Assembly (NCBI GenBank): GCA_964035575.1
Contig: OZ037866.1
Span: forward strand, 1,364,001-1,428,000
Reading direction: 5' to 3'
DNA length: 64,000 nucleotides
DNA from: Rhynchopus sp. YZ270_cl-10
Lineage: Eukaryota; Euglenozoa; Diplonemea; Diplonemida; Diplonemidae
Shown: positions 53,618-64,000 of the stretch, in pieces
Layout: each line of letters opens with the position of its first letter
Numbering within the stretch: the stretch's first letter is position 1
Position numbers and translations under genes: made by a program
The notes under the pieces: model-generated
What the model was told of the DNA's origin: nothing
Database searches by the model: none
Seen by the model: the letters and a program-made list of their open reading frames with translations, nothing else

Positions 53618-55319
53618 GTTGGTTGTTCCGGGGGTTGGACGGGTACCCGTTGGGGGAGTATGTGCGTGACGAGGGGGATGACGTGGTGGAGGCGGATGTT
53701 GAGACGTCTGCGGCGCCTCCGCATGTGCTCTTGGATGATGTCGCTGGGGTCTGGGGTGGCCCATCTGGGGTGAAGCGGCAGGTGCTTGACTCATTCCCGG
53801 CGGGTCTGATTGATTTGGGGGCGCTCCGCCGACTGGTACCGGCGAAGGCCAGGTTGTTCGCAATGCTTGACGACATTGCGACTTTCCGTGCGCAGCTGAC
53901 GGGGTCTGGGGTGTCGATGCCGGGCCCGCCCTCCAAGCTCCAGGACGGCATGTTGGCGGCGTGCGTGGGTAGTGGGGTTTTGCGCACGGAGAAGCGAGCT
54001 TTCCCGTCGGTGTGTGGGCTGTCTGTGTTTCCGCTGGCGAAGACGAACGGCAAGATGCGTCTCATCGTTGACGCACGGCCGTTGAACACGGCGATGCACT
54101 CCCCGCCAAAGTTCAGCCTCCCTACACCATACGAGCTGTCGGAACTCATCCTACGCGGGGGCGCTACGCATGCAGTCGTGGCGGATTTTAAAGGGTTTTT
54201 CTGGCAATTCCCTTTGTCCGCGGAGGTGGGGCAGTTTTTTGGTGTGCGGCAGGGTGCGCGTCGCATGCAGCTTACCCGCATGGCGATGGGGTGGTCGTGG
54301 GCGGCGGTGATTGCGCAGGAGACGTCGCTGGGGCTTCTCGGGGATATGGCGGGTGTGTGTGCTGCTGCGTGGATAGACGACAACCTCATTTTGGGGAAGT
54401 CGGCGGGTGAGGCGTCTGCGCGGCTTCGGGGGTTCCTGCGCAGAGCGGACGAAGTTGGCGCTGAGGTGAACCGCGAGAAGTCGACGCTCACTCCGGTACA
54501 GGTGTGTACCTACGCAGGGATTGAGTGGGATTTGCGGGGGCGCAGAATGCGGCTGCCGGGGGAGTGGCGTCGGAAGGCCCGTGTCGTGATGGACGTATTG
54601 CTGTCGGCGTCGGGTCCCTCGCTGCGCGAAGTGTGGAAAGGTGTCGGGGCCGTCATCTGGGCGACGTATGCGATGGGGGACCGGTTCTGCGGGGTGCCGG
54701 ACATGTTGGCGTGGATTCGTGCGCGGGGCGTCGAGCTGCGGGCGCGATTGACTGGGACGACCAGGTGCAGATCTCTGCGGGCATGCGGACGGACTTGCGT
54801 GTGTTTGTGGAGCGGCGATTGATGCCGGATGTGTGGCGCGTCCCCAGGTGGAAGCTGTCGCCGGAGGAGGGGTGTGACACGGTGGTGTGGTCGGACGCGT
54901 GCCCCGAGGGGTGGGGGTTTATTGTGCGGACGCTTGCTGGCGGGCGCGCTTTCAGGAAGTGGGGCACGTGGTCCACGGTCGAGGATATTTTCATTTTGGA
55001 GTTACGGGCGATGGCCTGGGGCGTGCTGCATGCTGTACGTGGTGGCGCCCGCAGGATTTTGGTGGTGGGGGACAACGCCGCGGTGGTTGCTGTGCTGGAG
55101 AAGGGCCACTGTGCAGTCAGGTTAGGGAACACGGTCTTGGAGCGCCTGTTTCGGGTCACTGACGGGGCGGGTGCGGGCATGTTGTCGCGCTGGATCGCGA
55201 CGGACCGTATGCCGGCGGACGAGCTGTCGCGCTGGGGTACCGCTGGGCAGGACTGGGCCGACCCCCCGTCGGACGGCGTGGTGGTCGACGGTGGCGGTTT
55301 TATGTGGTCGGACGAGTGA
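53618..55319 (+). CDS. Reverse transcriptase and RNase H region of the retroelement
   Basis: The reverse-transcriptase part shows RLIVDARPLNTAM, VVADFKGFFWQFPL, MAMGWSWAAVIAQ and the catalytic box WIDDNLI, typical of the DIRS/Ngaro/VIPER group. The RNase H part shows VVWSDACPEGWGF, LELRAMAWG and VGDNAAVVAVLE. The region overlaps the end of the recombinase ORF in another frame. Together they would copy the element's RNA to DNA and remove the RNA strand. It looks nearly whole, with about one break. Confidence 0.82.
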
Positions 55320-55613
55320 TGTCCTTAGATTTGATGTCCTTAGATTATTCTTATTTTAGATTACCTTCTGTTTTTTCTTCCAGCTTTTCATTAAAGCTGT
55401 TTCCCTGCCCTGTTTTTTGTCCGCTGTTTTTTGCAGTGGCTTTTGGTTTTATTTCTGGATGCCTGCGCCCGCTGAGGCTTGGTGTCGTATCATTGGTTTT
55501 TTGTTCACTCCGCCTTTTTTCTGGGCCCTCGGGGGTCCTGTGTTTTTGTTTGTAGTTGGGATGGATGCTCTCGTGGCCTACGGGTTTAAATATTCTACGT
55601 GACGGTGTCAGGA

Positions 55614-56129
55614 GGTTGTTTCGGCTTCCACATTCGCCCCCCTCATCGTAGCGCCTATTTCGAGATAAAAGTATCCCCCTTCCCTCCTCTCCGTTTTCAT
55701 CATTGCTGTTCGCCCTTCGCGGGTCTTTTAGGTACTCTCTATCTATCTCAGATCTCCCTGAAACACGCTTTAGCGGAGCAGCTTCGCTGCGTGTTGGGAG
55801 ATCTTTGATAGAGACTACCGTTCTTTTGATTTGACATGGCACGCACACTGCTATTTGGCAGAATATTTATTTGATTTTCCTCAGGCTTTGTCCTGGTTGG
55901 CCGGGGTCCGTTTATGTTTCAGTCTCTACCCTCACCAAATCACCACACCATCTTCATCAGATTTTTTGTTGGATTTTGTTTTGGGTTGTTTCGGCTTCCA
56001 CATTCGCCCCCCTCATCGTAGCGCCTATTTCGAGATAAAAGTATCCCCCTTCCCTCCTCTCCGTTTTCATCATTGCTGTTCGCCCTTCGCGGGTCTTTTA
56101 GGTACTCTCTATCTATCTCAGATCTCCCT
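55614..56129 (+). repeat. Split direct repeats B1, A2 and B2
   Basis: B1 is 55614-55759, A2 55803-56017 and B2 55984-56129; A2 and B2 overlap by about 33 bp beginning GGTTGTTTCGGCTTCC. A 43-bp GC-rich linker separates B1 from A2. The arrangement suits a circular intermediate rejoined by the recombinase. Confidence 0.85.
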
Positions 56130-56779
56130 CTCTCTCTCTCTCTCATTTTTTACTTTGCAGTTCTAGGTGGGAGTCCCGTCCTTCCTCAAGTGCGGGCACT
56201 TCATACAAAAGAACCATATCACCGCGTTTCAAATTTGGATTAGCAAAGAACGGTACTATTTTTACCCCCGAAAAAATTCCAAATTAATGAAAAGGTGTAC
56301 CCTTCCCTCTTCTCCAGTTTCCATTTCCAGCGGGGAGACGACTGGAAAAACAAAAAAAAAAAAAAACGGGGGCAATATTGGAGTTGTACCATTGGTGAGC
56401 AATAGTATTTCAATGATGATATAGGTGAGTGACGACACCTCCCCTTTTTTGCCAGTTGTGTGCACGTTTAGGAAAGGCAACTTCCTATTAAGCCCGCCTA
56501 CTCCATTTTCTTGGAGCTTCCAGGACCGTGCGTGCTCCGTTCCCTAAAAAAGGAAAGGTAAAAAAGTTTTTTAAATAATAATGTTATCGGCAACGTACGG
56601 CGTCGGACGACATTGAGTTCTGATCTTTCAAACCAGCAGGTGTAAAGTGATTGTCGAGGGTTTGGTACAGGGTTGTGTTAAATCAGGTGTATTGAACTGT
56701 ACACTTTTGTCTACACTTTTGATGCTGTACTAAACCTTTACTGTATGCCCCCTAACTCCTCCTCCGCCTTTTCGAAGGT
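56130..56779. other. Intergenic
   Basis: Begins with a CT-dinucleotide run. 56422-56535 is the inverted partner of 36430-36530. Nothing else recognised. Confidence 0.5.
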
Positions 56780-57061
56780 ACGACGGTGAAGTATGTTATT
56801 ACAAGTGATGTTACTCGTAAAAACCGTTACAAGTGCCACTTGTAACGTTACAAGTACGTTACATGTATATTACATGTACCACATGTAAGTTACATGTACC
56901 ACCACCTGATTTTGCCTGAAATTAGGTGAAGTTCAGTGGTTATTGGTGGTGGTACATGTAACATTACATGTACCACATGTAACCCACTTGTAACGTTACA
57001 AGTGGGTTACATATGTAACAAAAGTTACAACTCCACTTGTAACACCTTACTTCACCGTCGT
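56780..57061. mobile_element. Palindromic miniature element with TTACAAGT and TTACATGT units
   Basis: ACGACGGTGAAGTA (56780) and its inverse (ending 57061) bound 282 bp that folds back on itself through ACTTGTAACGTTACAAGT and ACATGTACCACC blocks. No ORF and no clear target duplication. Confidence 0.75.
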
Positions 57062-57982
57062 GTAACTAAGCACTATTTTCTCGCTTTTTTTGATGTAAAC
57101 CACATGGATGTAGGACATGGTTGGGATCCACCCCCGGTACAGCCATTGTATCAGGGTATAGTGTCGCGAGCGGGCTGTTGTATTTTCAAGACAACTATCT
57201 TTTTTTTCTGTTCTTTTTTTCGCATCTGTTGTTCGCAGCGTCGCTATCTTGACCTCATGTGGAATGGCATCATAGTACAGTCGGCAGGGACCGCATCAAT
57301 AACTATTTCTTTTAAAAAAGGTGGCAAAAGCGAGACAGTCTTTGTCTCAAGGCTCAGGCCTCATGTTACCAATTTGTTCTCTTTCATGAGTGGCCATCTG
57401 GAGATTTCCAAAATATAAAATGTGTTATTTAGAAACAGCATTTCATTGTCATAGTTTTCTTTCCAGTTTTGTACGTTTTGGTGAGCTGTATTTCAAGCCA
57501 ATCTTTTGTTTTGTTGCGAATCTGTTTTGCTCTGAGAAAGCCGGGACCTTATAAGAGGAAGAACAACAGCGCAAAGCAAAAGAGGCACAGCGGCTGCGGA
57601 AATATTCTGTCAGCGTCAGGCCTGTACGGTCGCTGAGGGGACTTTGTATTTCAAGTCAAAAATAGTTTTTCGAGCATTTTTTTTCCATCCGTGGAGAGAC
57701 ACTCAACTGTGTACATCCATGATACGCAAGGACACAGCTTGGATCATTGGTACCGCGGCGACTCGTTTTCGTCCACCGCAACCATGGGGTTTGGTACATC
57801 ACCCTGACAAGGGAACGTGAACCCACTGACTGCAAAAAAAAAACAGAACAAAAAACCTTCCCCGCGGCTTGATTTTGCTTTGCGTAAGGCTCACGCACAA
57901 ATGTAAATGCCAGACACATAATCCCACACACAACACCACAGATACAATTCAGTCTTTCTACCCGTACCCATTCTGTTGCTTC
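57062..57982. other. Intergenic, with one possible small ORF
   Basis: A T-rich tract ends in TTGTTCGCAG at about 57238, followed by an ATG at 57259 and 53 codons (MWNGIIVQSAGTASITISFK to GHLEISKI, stop near 57420). It could be a small gene or a decayed exon; no family is recognised. Confidence 0.3.
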
Positions 57983-57984
57983 AG
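57983..57984 (+). promoter_or_regulatory. Probable trans-splice acceptor
   Basis: TTCTGTTGCTTCAG ends at 57984, 1 nt before an upstream ATG (57986) and 31 nt before the ATG at 58016 that matches the intact paralogue. Confidence 0.5.
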
Positions 57985-58015
57985 AATGGGCAGAATACAC
58001 ACCCTCGCTGCTGCG

Positions 58016-61000
58016 ATGCTGAAGGTGGTACAGGTAGTGCTTTTTGCCTCGTTTGCGAATGCAGCATCGCCGTGCGACTCACTGTTAGCAGGGTCACGTG
58101 GGACAACACCTTTGAACGTAGATAAACTGGTGCACCAAAACTTCTTTGTGTCTATTTGCGAAGAGTACCAGAGTGCACTGATGCGCCACCCGGATGTAAA
58201 CATCACGACCACGTCGCATAATGACCTCGTCGGCGGGAACGATCCCTTTGGCCTGGAGAGTGGTGCCTACAAGCTGTGGCTGTACGCACAGATGCTTCAC
58301 TACAAGGAGACAGACATTGAGCTGATGTGGCTGGACGCACCCTGGATACAAAGGACTACCTCGAGCCCATCCCACTTCTGCCTGCAGAGAAGGCAGCCTT
58401 CTTCCCAAAGACTGTGCACGAGAACGATGCTGGCGACTTGGTCACAGTCCCAATCAAGTCGAACTACCGTATCAACTTCTACAACCATGACCTCTTTGTG
58501 AAGTACAATGTTCAGTGGCCGAAGACGTGGGACGAGCTTGAGGCTGTGTGCCAAAAGGTTACGCTGGGTGAACGTGCATTGGGACGAGACTTCTGGTGTC
58601 TCGACTGGAACGTCGACACACAAGACACAAACCGCTTTTCGTCCTACATTTCAATGCTGGCAAGTGTTGACGGTGGTGGTGACCTGATCCTGCCTGGTGG
58701 GATTGTGAACGTGAACACCCCACAGCTGCGCAAGGCGTTGGTGACGATGAAGCGCTGGATCTACTTATTAGATTTCATGAGGCCCACTCCCGCTTCACGT
58801 GCTGCCGCTTCTGGTCAGCCCACCAGCTTTGACACAGCAAACTACCTTATCCGACAAACATGGGCTGAAGGAGTGGTCAATCATGAGAAGAAACAGAACT
58901 CTGTTAACTTCACAATGAAGCTTGGAGGCAGTCTTGGTGGTGAGTACGGTGTGGACGGGAGCTGGCACCTTGCGATCAACAAGGCGATGCGCCACAAGGA
59001 CCTCGGTGTGAACCTTGTGAAGGAGCTGATCCCACACCTGTACAACGTGACGATGCATATCCCAAGGTACGTGCCTGCCTGGTCCGGCGTGCTGGACGAC
59101 CCTGTGCGCAAGGCTGCGTGGTGTGCCAAGGTGCCGATGTACTGCGAGTCGTACGATACCCACACAGACTACCACACGAAGCTGTCGTACCGTCCCTCGA
59201 AGGGATGTGGTGCGCTGTACAGCGAGTGTGTGCAGCTCATCGCACAGCATCTGATGAGCGGCTATGTGCACGGTGCCACGGACCTGGAGACTGCAGTGAC
59301 AGACCTGCAGACGGGGCTTGCAAAGCTGCTTGGTGCTGTGAACTTGCAAGAGGCCACTGCAGCATCGGAGAAGGCTGAAGGGAGCAGGATTGCGCTGATT
59401 GTTGTTGCCTCTGTGAGTGCTGTGCTGCTGGTGCTGATTGCAGTGTACGTGCGGACTGCGATGCTGAAGCTGCGCAAGGTTGGCTTCAAGATACCTGTGG
59501 CAGCCATGCTTGGGTTTGTGACGGCTGCGTCGCTTGTGGTGGTGACGGTGGTGGTGCTGACACAGATGGACGCCTCTGCACGCAGCATCTCGGAAGACCT
59601 GGCCCTGCGCCTGCGTGTCGCGTCCCTGCACTCTGTGCAGTCGACCCTGCACAGTGACGACCTGAACAACCCGCTCCTCAGCGAGACGCAGAAGCGCCGC
59701 ACGGCACTCTCCCTCATGATGCACTGGGTGTCGCAGCTCGAGGTGGAGCCGGGTTCGCTCATCTTCACGTTGACGTACGACCAGGTTGCTGCAGAGGTGC
59801 AGGTGCTGATGTCGACAGACAACTCTGTGCAGAAGGAGCACGTCTTCCTTCCTGTGCACGCACCTCCAAACGGTGCTGAAGTGAGCGAAGTGCTGCACGC
59901 CTTCCTGCAGGAGTTCGGCTGGAAGCTGACCCAGGGCCAGCTCTTCGACCCAAAGCAGCAGCACACCCTGAGTGCGGACGAGGAGTACTACGTGAACGTG
60001 AAGAGTGTGGACACCATGCCGTGGCACATTGTGTACATCGTGCCTGTGTCTGCGGTCATGGGCGAGGCGACGGACAGCCGGAACGCAGCACGCAACTACG
60101 GGATTCTTGCCTCACTCATTGCCATTCTTGTTGTCACTGCCTTTGCAACGTTCATCACACGGCCCCTCATCGGAGTGTCGCACCACATGGAGATGGCTCG
60201 TGTCATGCAGTTTGACGAACACTACGTGCCTGGGTCGTACCTGGCAGAGACACGTGCCCTGCAGGAGGGCTTCCGGTCCATGGCTGAGCTTCTAGTTCAG
60301 TACAAGACGTTTCTGCCACAGTCGATCTTTATCCATGCCGACCCAGATGATGTAGTGGAGGAGTCAGTACTTTCGGTAACCGAGACAATGAGCAGCAGCA
60401 TGTCCAAGTCTAAGTCTATGGCGAGCGCTGGCAGCAAGAGTTACGTTGACGCACGCCAGGCCATGGCGGTCTCTGCACACACGGATCTGAGTTCCATGAA
60501 GGAGTCGAAGGGTTGCCTTCTCATCTGCAGCATCCAAAACCTGGGTGCGCTGTCTCAGGGAGGTGAGTACACGGAGTTCTTCCGCACTTTGGAGAAGGTT
60601 ACACACGAACACACTGGTGTGCTGCACATCTTCAACTCAATGTCACCTGGGAAGATTGCGGTGTCCTTTGGCTTGACACACGCACGTTCGGGAAGCACCT
60701 GTGTGGACAAGGCTGCCTTCATGGCGTTTGAGATACTGCGTATCCCACTCGTGCAGAACAGGACGATTCTGCTCTCCGTGACACTGCACCAGGGGAAGAT
60801 GAGGACAGGAAACCTTGGGTCTGATCTGACAAGAGGGTTCGGCATCATGGGTCGAGGTGCGGGACATGCGCTGCTTGTGGACGAGTATGCAGGTGATCTG
60901 GCGTGTGTGGCGCAGACGTCACTGATTTTGGCTACTTCTGGAGTGGCACAGGTCATAAGAACCGTGTGTTGATGCGTTCTGTGAACGTGCTTAGAGCCAA

Positions 61001-61319
61001 AAGCGACAACGAAAATGTGCACGTGACACAGCTGCGTATGGTGCTTGACGTGGAAGAAGACGAGTGGATGTACCAGCTTGAGGAGGTGGAGAAGAAACAG
61101 GCAAAAGAGAAAGAGAAGCTGCAGGGCTGGATTGACGCCCTCCGCAACAACGGTGGGGCCGAGTACGCAAAGGTGCGTGAGGAGGTTGCAGCTGCCACGT
61201 TCGCAGGCGACCCGGTGGCCGAAGCTGTTGCAGAGCAGCTGATCACAATCGAAGCTAGTGATGCTATGGATGAGTACTACGTGCGTCGTGTCTTTTCCAC
61301 CAGAAGAGTATGTACGTAG
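58016..61319 (+). pseudogene. Broken paralogue of the solute-binding receptor gene
   Basis: This copy aligns along its whole length with 28468-31773 and long blocks are nearly identical at DNA level. Two lesions break the frame: a 7-bp deletion after the codons for LDAPWIQ (about 58349) and a 1-bp deletion near 60956, before the coiled tail. The N-terminal, middle and C-terminal parts therefore lie in three frames. Domain order and signal peptide are otherwise as in the intact gene. Two patches differ strongly: part of the solute-binding lobe (about 58770-58920) and the linker before the cyclase-like domain (about 60330-60470). A rescued product from internal starts is conceivable but unproven; assembly error is an alternative. 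Confidence 0.85.
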
Positions 61320-61332
61320 TTGCTCTCTACAG

Positions 61333-61874
61333 GCCATGTGCCATGTGCCATGTGCCATGTGCCATGTGCCATGTGCCATGTGCCATGTGCCATGTGCCAT
61401 GTGCCATGTGCCATGTGCCATGTGCCATGTGCCATGTGCCATGTGCCATGTGCCATGTGCCATGTGCCATGTGCCATGTGCCATGTGCCATGTGCCATGT
61501 GCCATGTGCCATGTGCCATGTGCCATGTGCCATGTGCCATGTGCCATGTGCCATGTGCCATGTGCCATGTGCCATGTGCCATGTGCCATGTGCCATGTGC
61601 CATGTGCCATGTGCCATGTGCCATGTGCCATGTGCCATGTGCCATGTGCCATGTGCCATGTGCCATGTGCCATGTGCCATGTGCCATGTGCCATGTGCCA
61701 TGTGCCATGTGCCATGTGCCATGTGCCATGTGCCATGTGCCATGTGCCATGTGCCATGTGCCATGTGCCATGTGCCATGTGCCATGTGCCATGTGCCATG
61801 TGCCATGTGCCATGTGCCATGTGCCATGTGCCATGTGCCATGTGCCATGTGCCATGTGCCATGTGCCATGTGCC
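61333..61874. repeat. (CATGTGC)n-type 7-bp array
   Basis: About 77 copies of CCATGTG begin 14 bp after the pseudogene stop and end at 61874. Open frames of CHVPCAM or GTWHMAH repeats are artefacts. Confidence 0.95.
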
Positions 61875-62460
61875 AGTAGGCCAAAAATCAGCAGGGGTTT
61901 TTTTGCTCATTTTTGCCTTGTAATTGTAACAAACCTGGCCCCGGTTTGCATCATTGTTTTCCAACAACGGATACACGTTTTTAACCAAAAGAAAACCGAC
62001 GCAGGAGCTTTTCTTGGAACTGTTTTATTCTCCCCACCCATGGGGTGATCAGAGGTACTTTTTTGCAGCTCGAGTCAAGAAAAATCACAAAAAATCACAA
62101 CGGTTACAAACGGTTACAAATGCTTACAAAAACGAAATTATGATTTTGTTTGGGTTTTTTGTGAGCGTACGTGATTTTTTGTGATTTTCTGTGATTTTTT
62201 GTGATTTTTTGTGATTCGCATTCCGGATTTTGTGATTTTTTGTGATTTTCTGTGATTTTTTGTGATTCGCATTCCGGATTTTGTGATTTTTTGTGATTTT
62301 TTGTGATTCGCATTCCAGATGTTTGTGATTTTTTGTGTGATTGAATGGTACTATACGGGGGGGGTACCTGATCACAAATGTTCACAACCATGGTAATGTT
62401 ATGGCAACATCACGGTTAACATAGTGGCGTTGTGAATCAAATTGATTTTGATTTTTTTTG

Positions 62461-62940
62461 GTACTGTGTACTGTGTACTGGGTGTACTGTGTATACTGTG
62501 TATACTGTGTATACTGTGTATACTGTGTATACTGTGTATACTGTGTATACTGTGTATACTGTGTATACTGTGTATACTGTGTATACTGTGTATACTGTGT
62601 ATACTGTGTATACTGTGTATACTGTGTATACTGTGTATACTGTGTATACTGTGTATACTGTGTATACTGTGTATACTGTGTATACTGTGTATACTGTGTA
62701 TACTGTGTATACTGTGTATACTGTGTATACTGTGTATACTGTGTATACTGTGTATACTGTGTATACTGTGTATACTGTGTATACTGTGTATACTGTGTAT
62801 ACTGTGTATACTGTGTATACTGTGTATACTGTGTATACTGTGTATACTGTGTATACTGTGTATACTGTGTATACTGTGTATACTGTGTATACTGTGTATA
62901 CTGTGTATACTGTGTATACTGTGTATACTGTGTATACTGT
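62461..62940. repeat. (CTGTGTATA)n array
   Basis: About 50 near-perfect 9-bp units after a short irregular lead-in of CTGTGTA copies. Open frames on both strands are artefacts. Confidence 0.95.
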
Positions 62941-62948
62941 GCACTGCG

Positions 62949-63034
62949 AAAAATTGACCAAAAATGAGAACTTGTCCATTTCGGCAAATTGACCCCACCA
63001 CTGGCCGGACGGATTCCGGAAATGCAAATGCCGG
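62949..63034. repeat. Microsatellite-linked core unit, copy 3
   Basis: From AAAATTGACC to AAATGCAAATGCCGG, 8 bp after the 9-bp array; closely matches 40220-40304 and 49343-49428. Confidence 0.8.
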
Positions 63035-63607
63035 CATTTAAAAGCTCACCAGCGAAAAAAAGAAAAGAAATTTTTCTAACATCTATACCCCCCCTTTATG
63101 GAGCGACAACTGGTAGAACCACGGTAGAACCACGGGGAATCGGTTAAGGCGCCACACCACAGATTTTTGTGTTTTTTTTTTGTTGTGAGGAGAAAACCAA
63201 AACGGTAATGAAGCTTGCGAAAACGTGTCTTGTTTTTCCACAGAACCGACACGTGTGGCGTGTCTCCCAACAACAAAAAAGCAAATGAATAAAAAAGGTT
63301 GAAAGGAAAAAGGAAGAACAAAACAGTGTGGTGTACAACAGGGACTATAAAACAAGCTAGCCCATCTGCCCCTGCCCCGCACACTGCCACGGTGTCTGAC
63401 GACGACCCAGTGTAGGATCAACGCCTTGCAAACACTCAGGCCAAATCACCATATTCGCGGTGTTTTTTGTGATTTTCTGTGATTTTCTGTGATTTTTCGT
63501 GATTTTTTGTGATTTTTTGTGATTCGCATTCCAGATTTTGTGATTTTTTGTGATTTTTCATGATTCTTTGTGACTGGAGCTGCAAAAAAGTACCTCTGAT
63601 CACCCCA

Positions 63608-64000
63608 GACCCAACAACATCACATTTCAGAAAAACATTGGTGTGGGAAATAAAACCTGTGCTGATGAACCTACTTTCCCTATTTTTCTCATTCACGATT
63701 TTTGGTATTCACAGGGAGGAATGGTACACGTAGGCACCATGCTGCAGGCAGCACATCCCGCCCAAGCGCTATAATCACAATGCGTAAGAGAACACACCTC
63801 ACGCACTCTGCGTTACCTGAACCTGACGACAGTCCGATGGCCCTGCCCATCCTCTGCCTAGGGTTGCACACAGTGGTCATCTCCGCATCGTCTGCGTTCT
63901 CCTTCGCAGTGCAGGGCGATGTGCTTGCTGCAGGTCTGATGGGGTCGGTCAAAGATGTCTGGGTTTAAGATTAGTACAATTCTGTCTGGTGGTGCGGCTG
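63608..64000 (+). other. Possible start of another coding region
   Basis: After TATTCACAG at about 63714 the sequence becomes GC-rich and coding-like. One frame runs from ATG 63783 to a stop at 63968 (MRKRTHLTHSALPEPDDSPM, then hydrophobic residues, 61 codons). It could be a small membrane protein, an exon or chance. Nothing is recognised. Confidence 0.3.

Larger units (their letters stand above)
50866..56129 (+). mobile_element. VIPER/Ngaro-like tyrosine-recombinase retroelement
   Basis: The element has split direct repeats: A1 50866-51080, then the coding region, then B1 55614-55759, A2 55803-56017 and B2 55984-56129. A1 and A2 are both 215 bp with about one difference seen; B1 and B2 are both 146 bp. 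The gene order gag-like, tyrosine recombinase, reverse transcriptase/RNase H is that of kinetoplastid VIPER rather than DIRS1. No target duplication is expected for this class. It looks nearly whole, with about one break, and the near-identical repeats imply recent insertion. Codon use is very GC-rich, more so than its surroundings. Confidence 0.88.
62041..63607. mobile_element. Composite inverted-repeat element carrying a microsatellite and core unit
   Basis: 30-bp perfect inverted ends start TGGGGTGATCAGAGGTACTT (62041-62070 and 63578-63607). Next to each end are GTGATTTTTT-type arrays in opposite orientation. The centre has a CTGTGTATA array (62486-62940) and the core unit (62949-63034). 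About 63060-63430 is unassigned. No transposase and no clear target duplication. Confidence 0.7.

Noticed and set aside
58795-60027. 410-codon minus-strand frame of the receptor pseudogene
   Set aside because: Same shadow as on the intact paralogue; His/Val-rich and without domain signal.
61258-61988. Open frames of CHVPCAM and GTWHMAH repeats
   Set aside because: Products of the 7-bp array, partly fused by chance to the antisense of the receptor pseudogene.
62382-63037. Several 170-210 codon frames on both strands
   Set aside because: Caused by the 9-bp array.
1-64000. tRNA genes
   Set aside because: I looked for the GGTTCGAATCC-type box with a matching cloverleaf and found none that I could support.

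Overview
The window looks like a gene-sparse, repeat-rich nuclear contig from a single-celled eukaryote. The genes are GC-rich and intron-poor, use the standard code (TGA, TAA and TAG all end genes) and sit in A/T-rich DNA full of homopolymer runs. The evidence points to a protist, plausibly a euglenozoan. Most good start codons lie 2-81 nt behind a pyrimidine tract and AG, as expected for spliced-leader trans-splicing. Two conventional GT-AG introns are present, membrane class III cyclase receptors occur, and one mobile element has the gene order of the kinetoplastid VIPER elements. The lineage is inferred; no spliced-leader RNA, rRNA gene or tRNA gene was found to prove it.

Layout, left to right. 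1-1318 is a truncated repeat element whose full copy lies at 25439-27223. 2322-6280 is a two-exon gene for a membrane RING-H2 protein with a large secreted-side region. 7655-7941 is a hAT-type miniature element built of GGATAC hexamers. 9033-10734 is a second two-exon RING-H2 membrane protein. 12522-13226 is a small membrane protein. 13669-14626 is a fold-back element with 176-bp arms. 15520-17232 holds a reverse-transcriptase fossil and an RNase H ORF with a cysteine-rich tail. 17363-18838 is a secreted sulfatase. 20153-25291 is a 1712-residue receptor adenylate cyclase. 28468-31773 is a receptor joining a bacterial-type solute-binding domain to a degenerate cyclase domain; a broken, nearly identical paralogue lies at 58016-61319.

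From 33 to 50 kb there are almost no genes: hAT-like and TA-flanked elements, fold-backs, a 54-bp hairpin satellite with a 381-bp higher-order period, a broken elongation factor 2 fragment in a coding-like mosaic, a poly(A)-tailed retroposon in two identical copies, and long near-perfect microsatellites. 50866-56129 is a VIPER/Ngaro-like tyrosine-recombinase retroelement with split direct repeats. 62041-63607 is a composite inverted-repeat element.

The host genes share a theme. Two encode membrane-linked RING-H2 proteins, one a secreted sulfatase, and three (one broken) encode multi-domain surface sensors. The sensors share a juxtamembrane FLP-type motif leading into a true or degenerate cyclase domain. 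The most interesting biology is this receptor family, in which catalytic and apparently dead cyclase domains are joined to solute-binding, PA and LamG-like sensors, and the repeat landscape, in which microsatellites are tied to specific mobile units.
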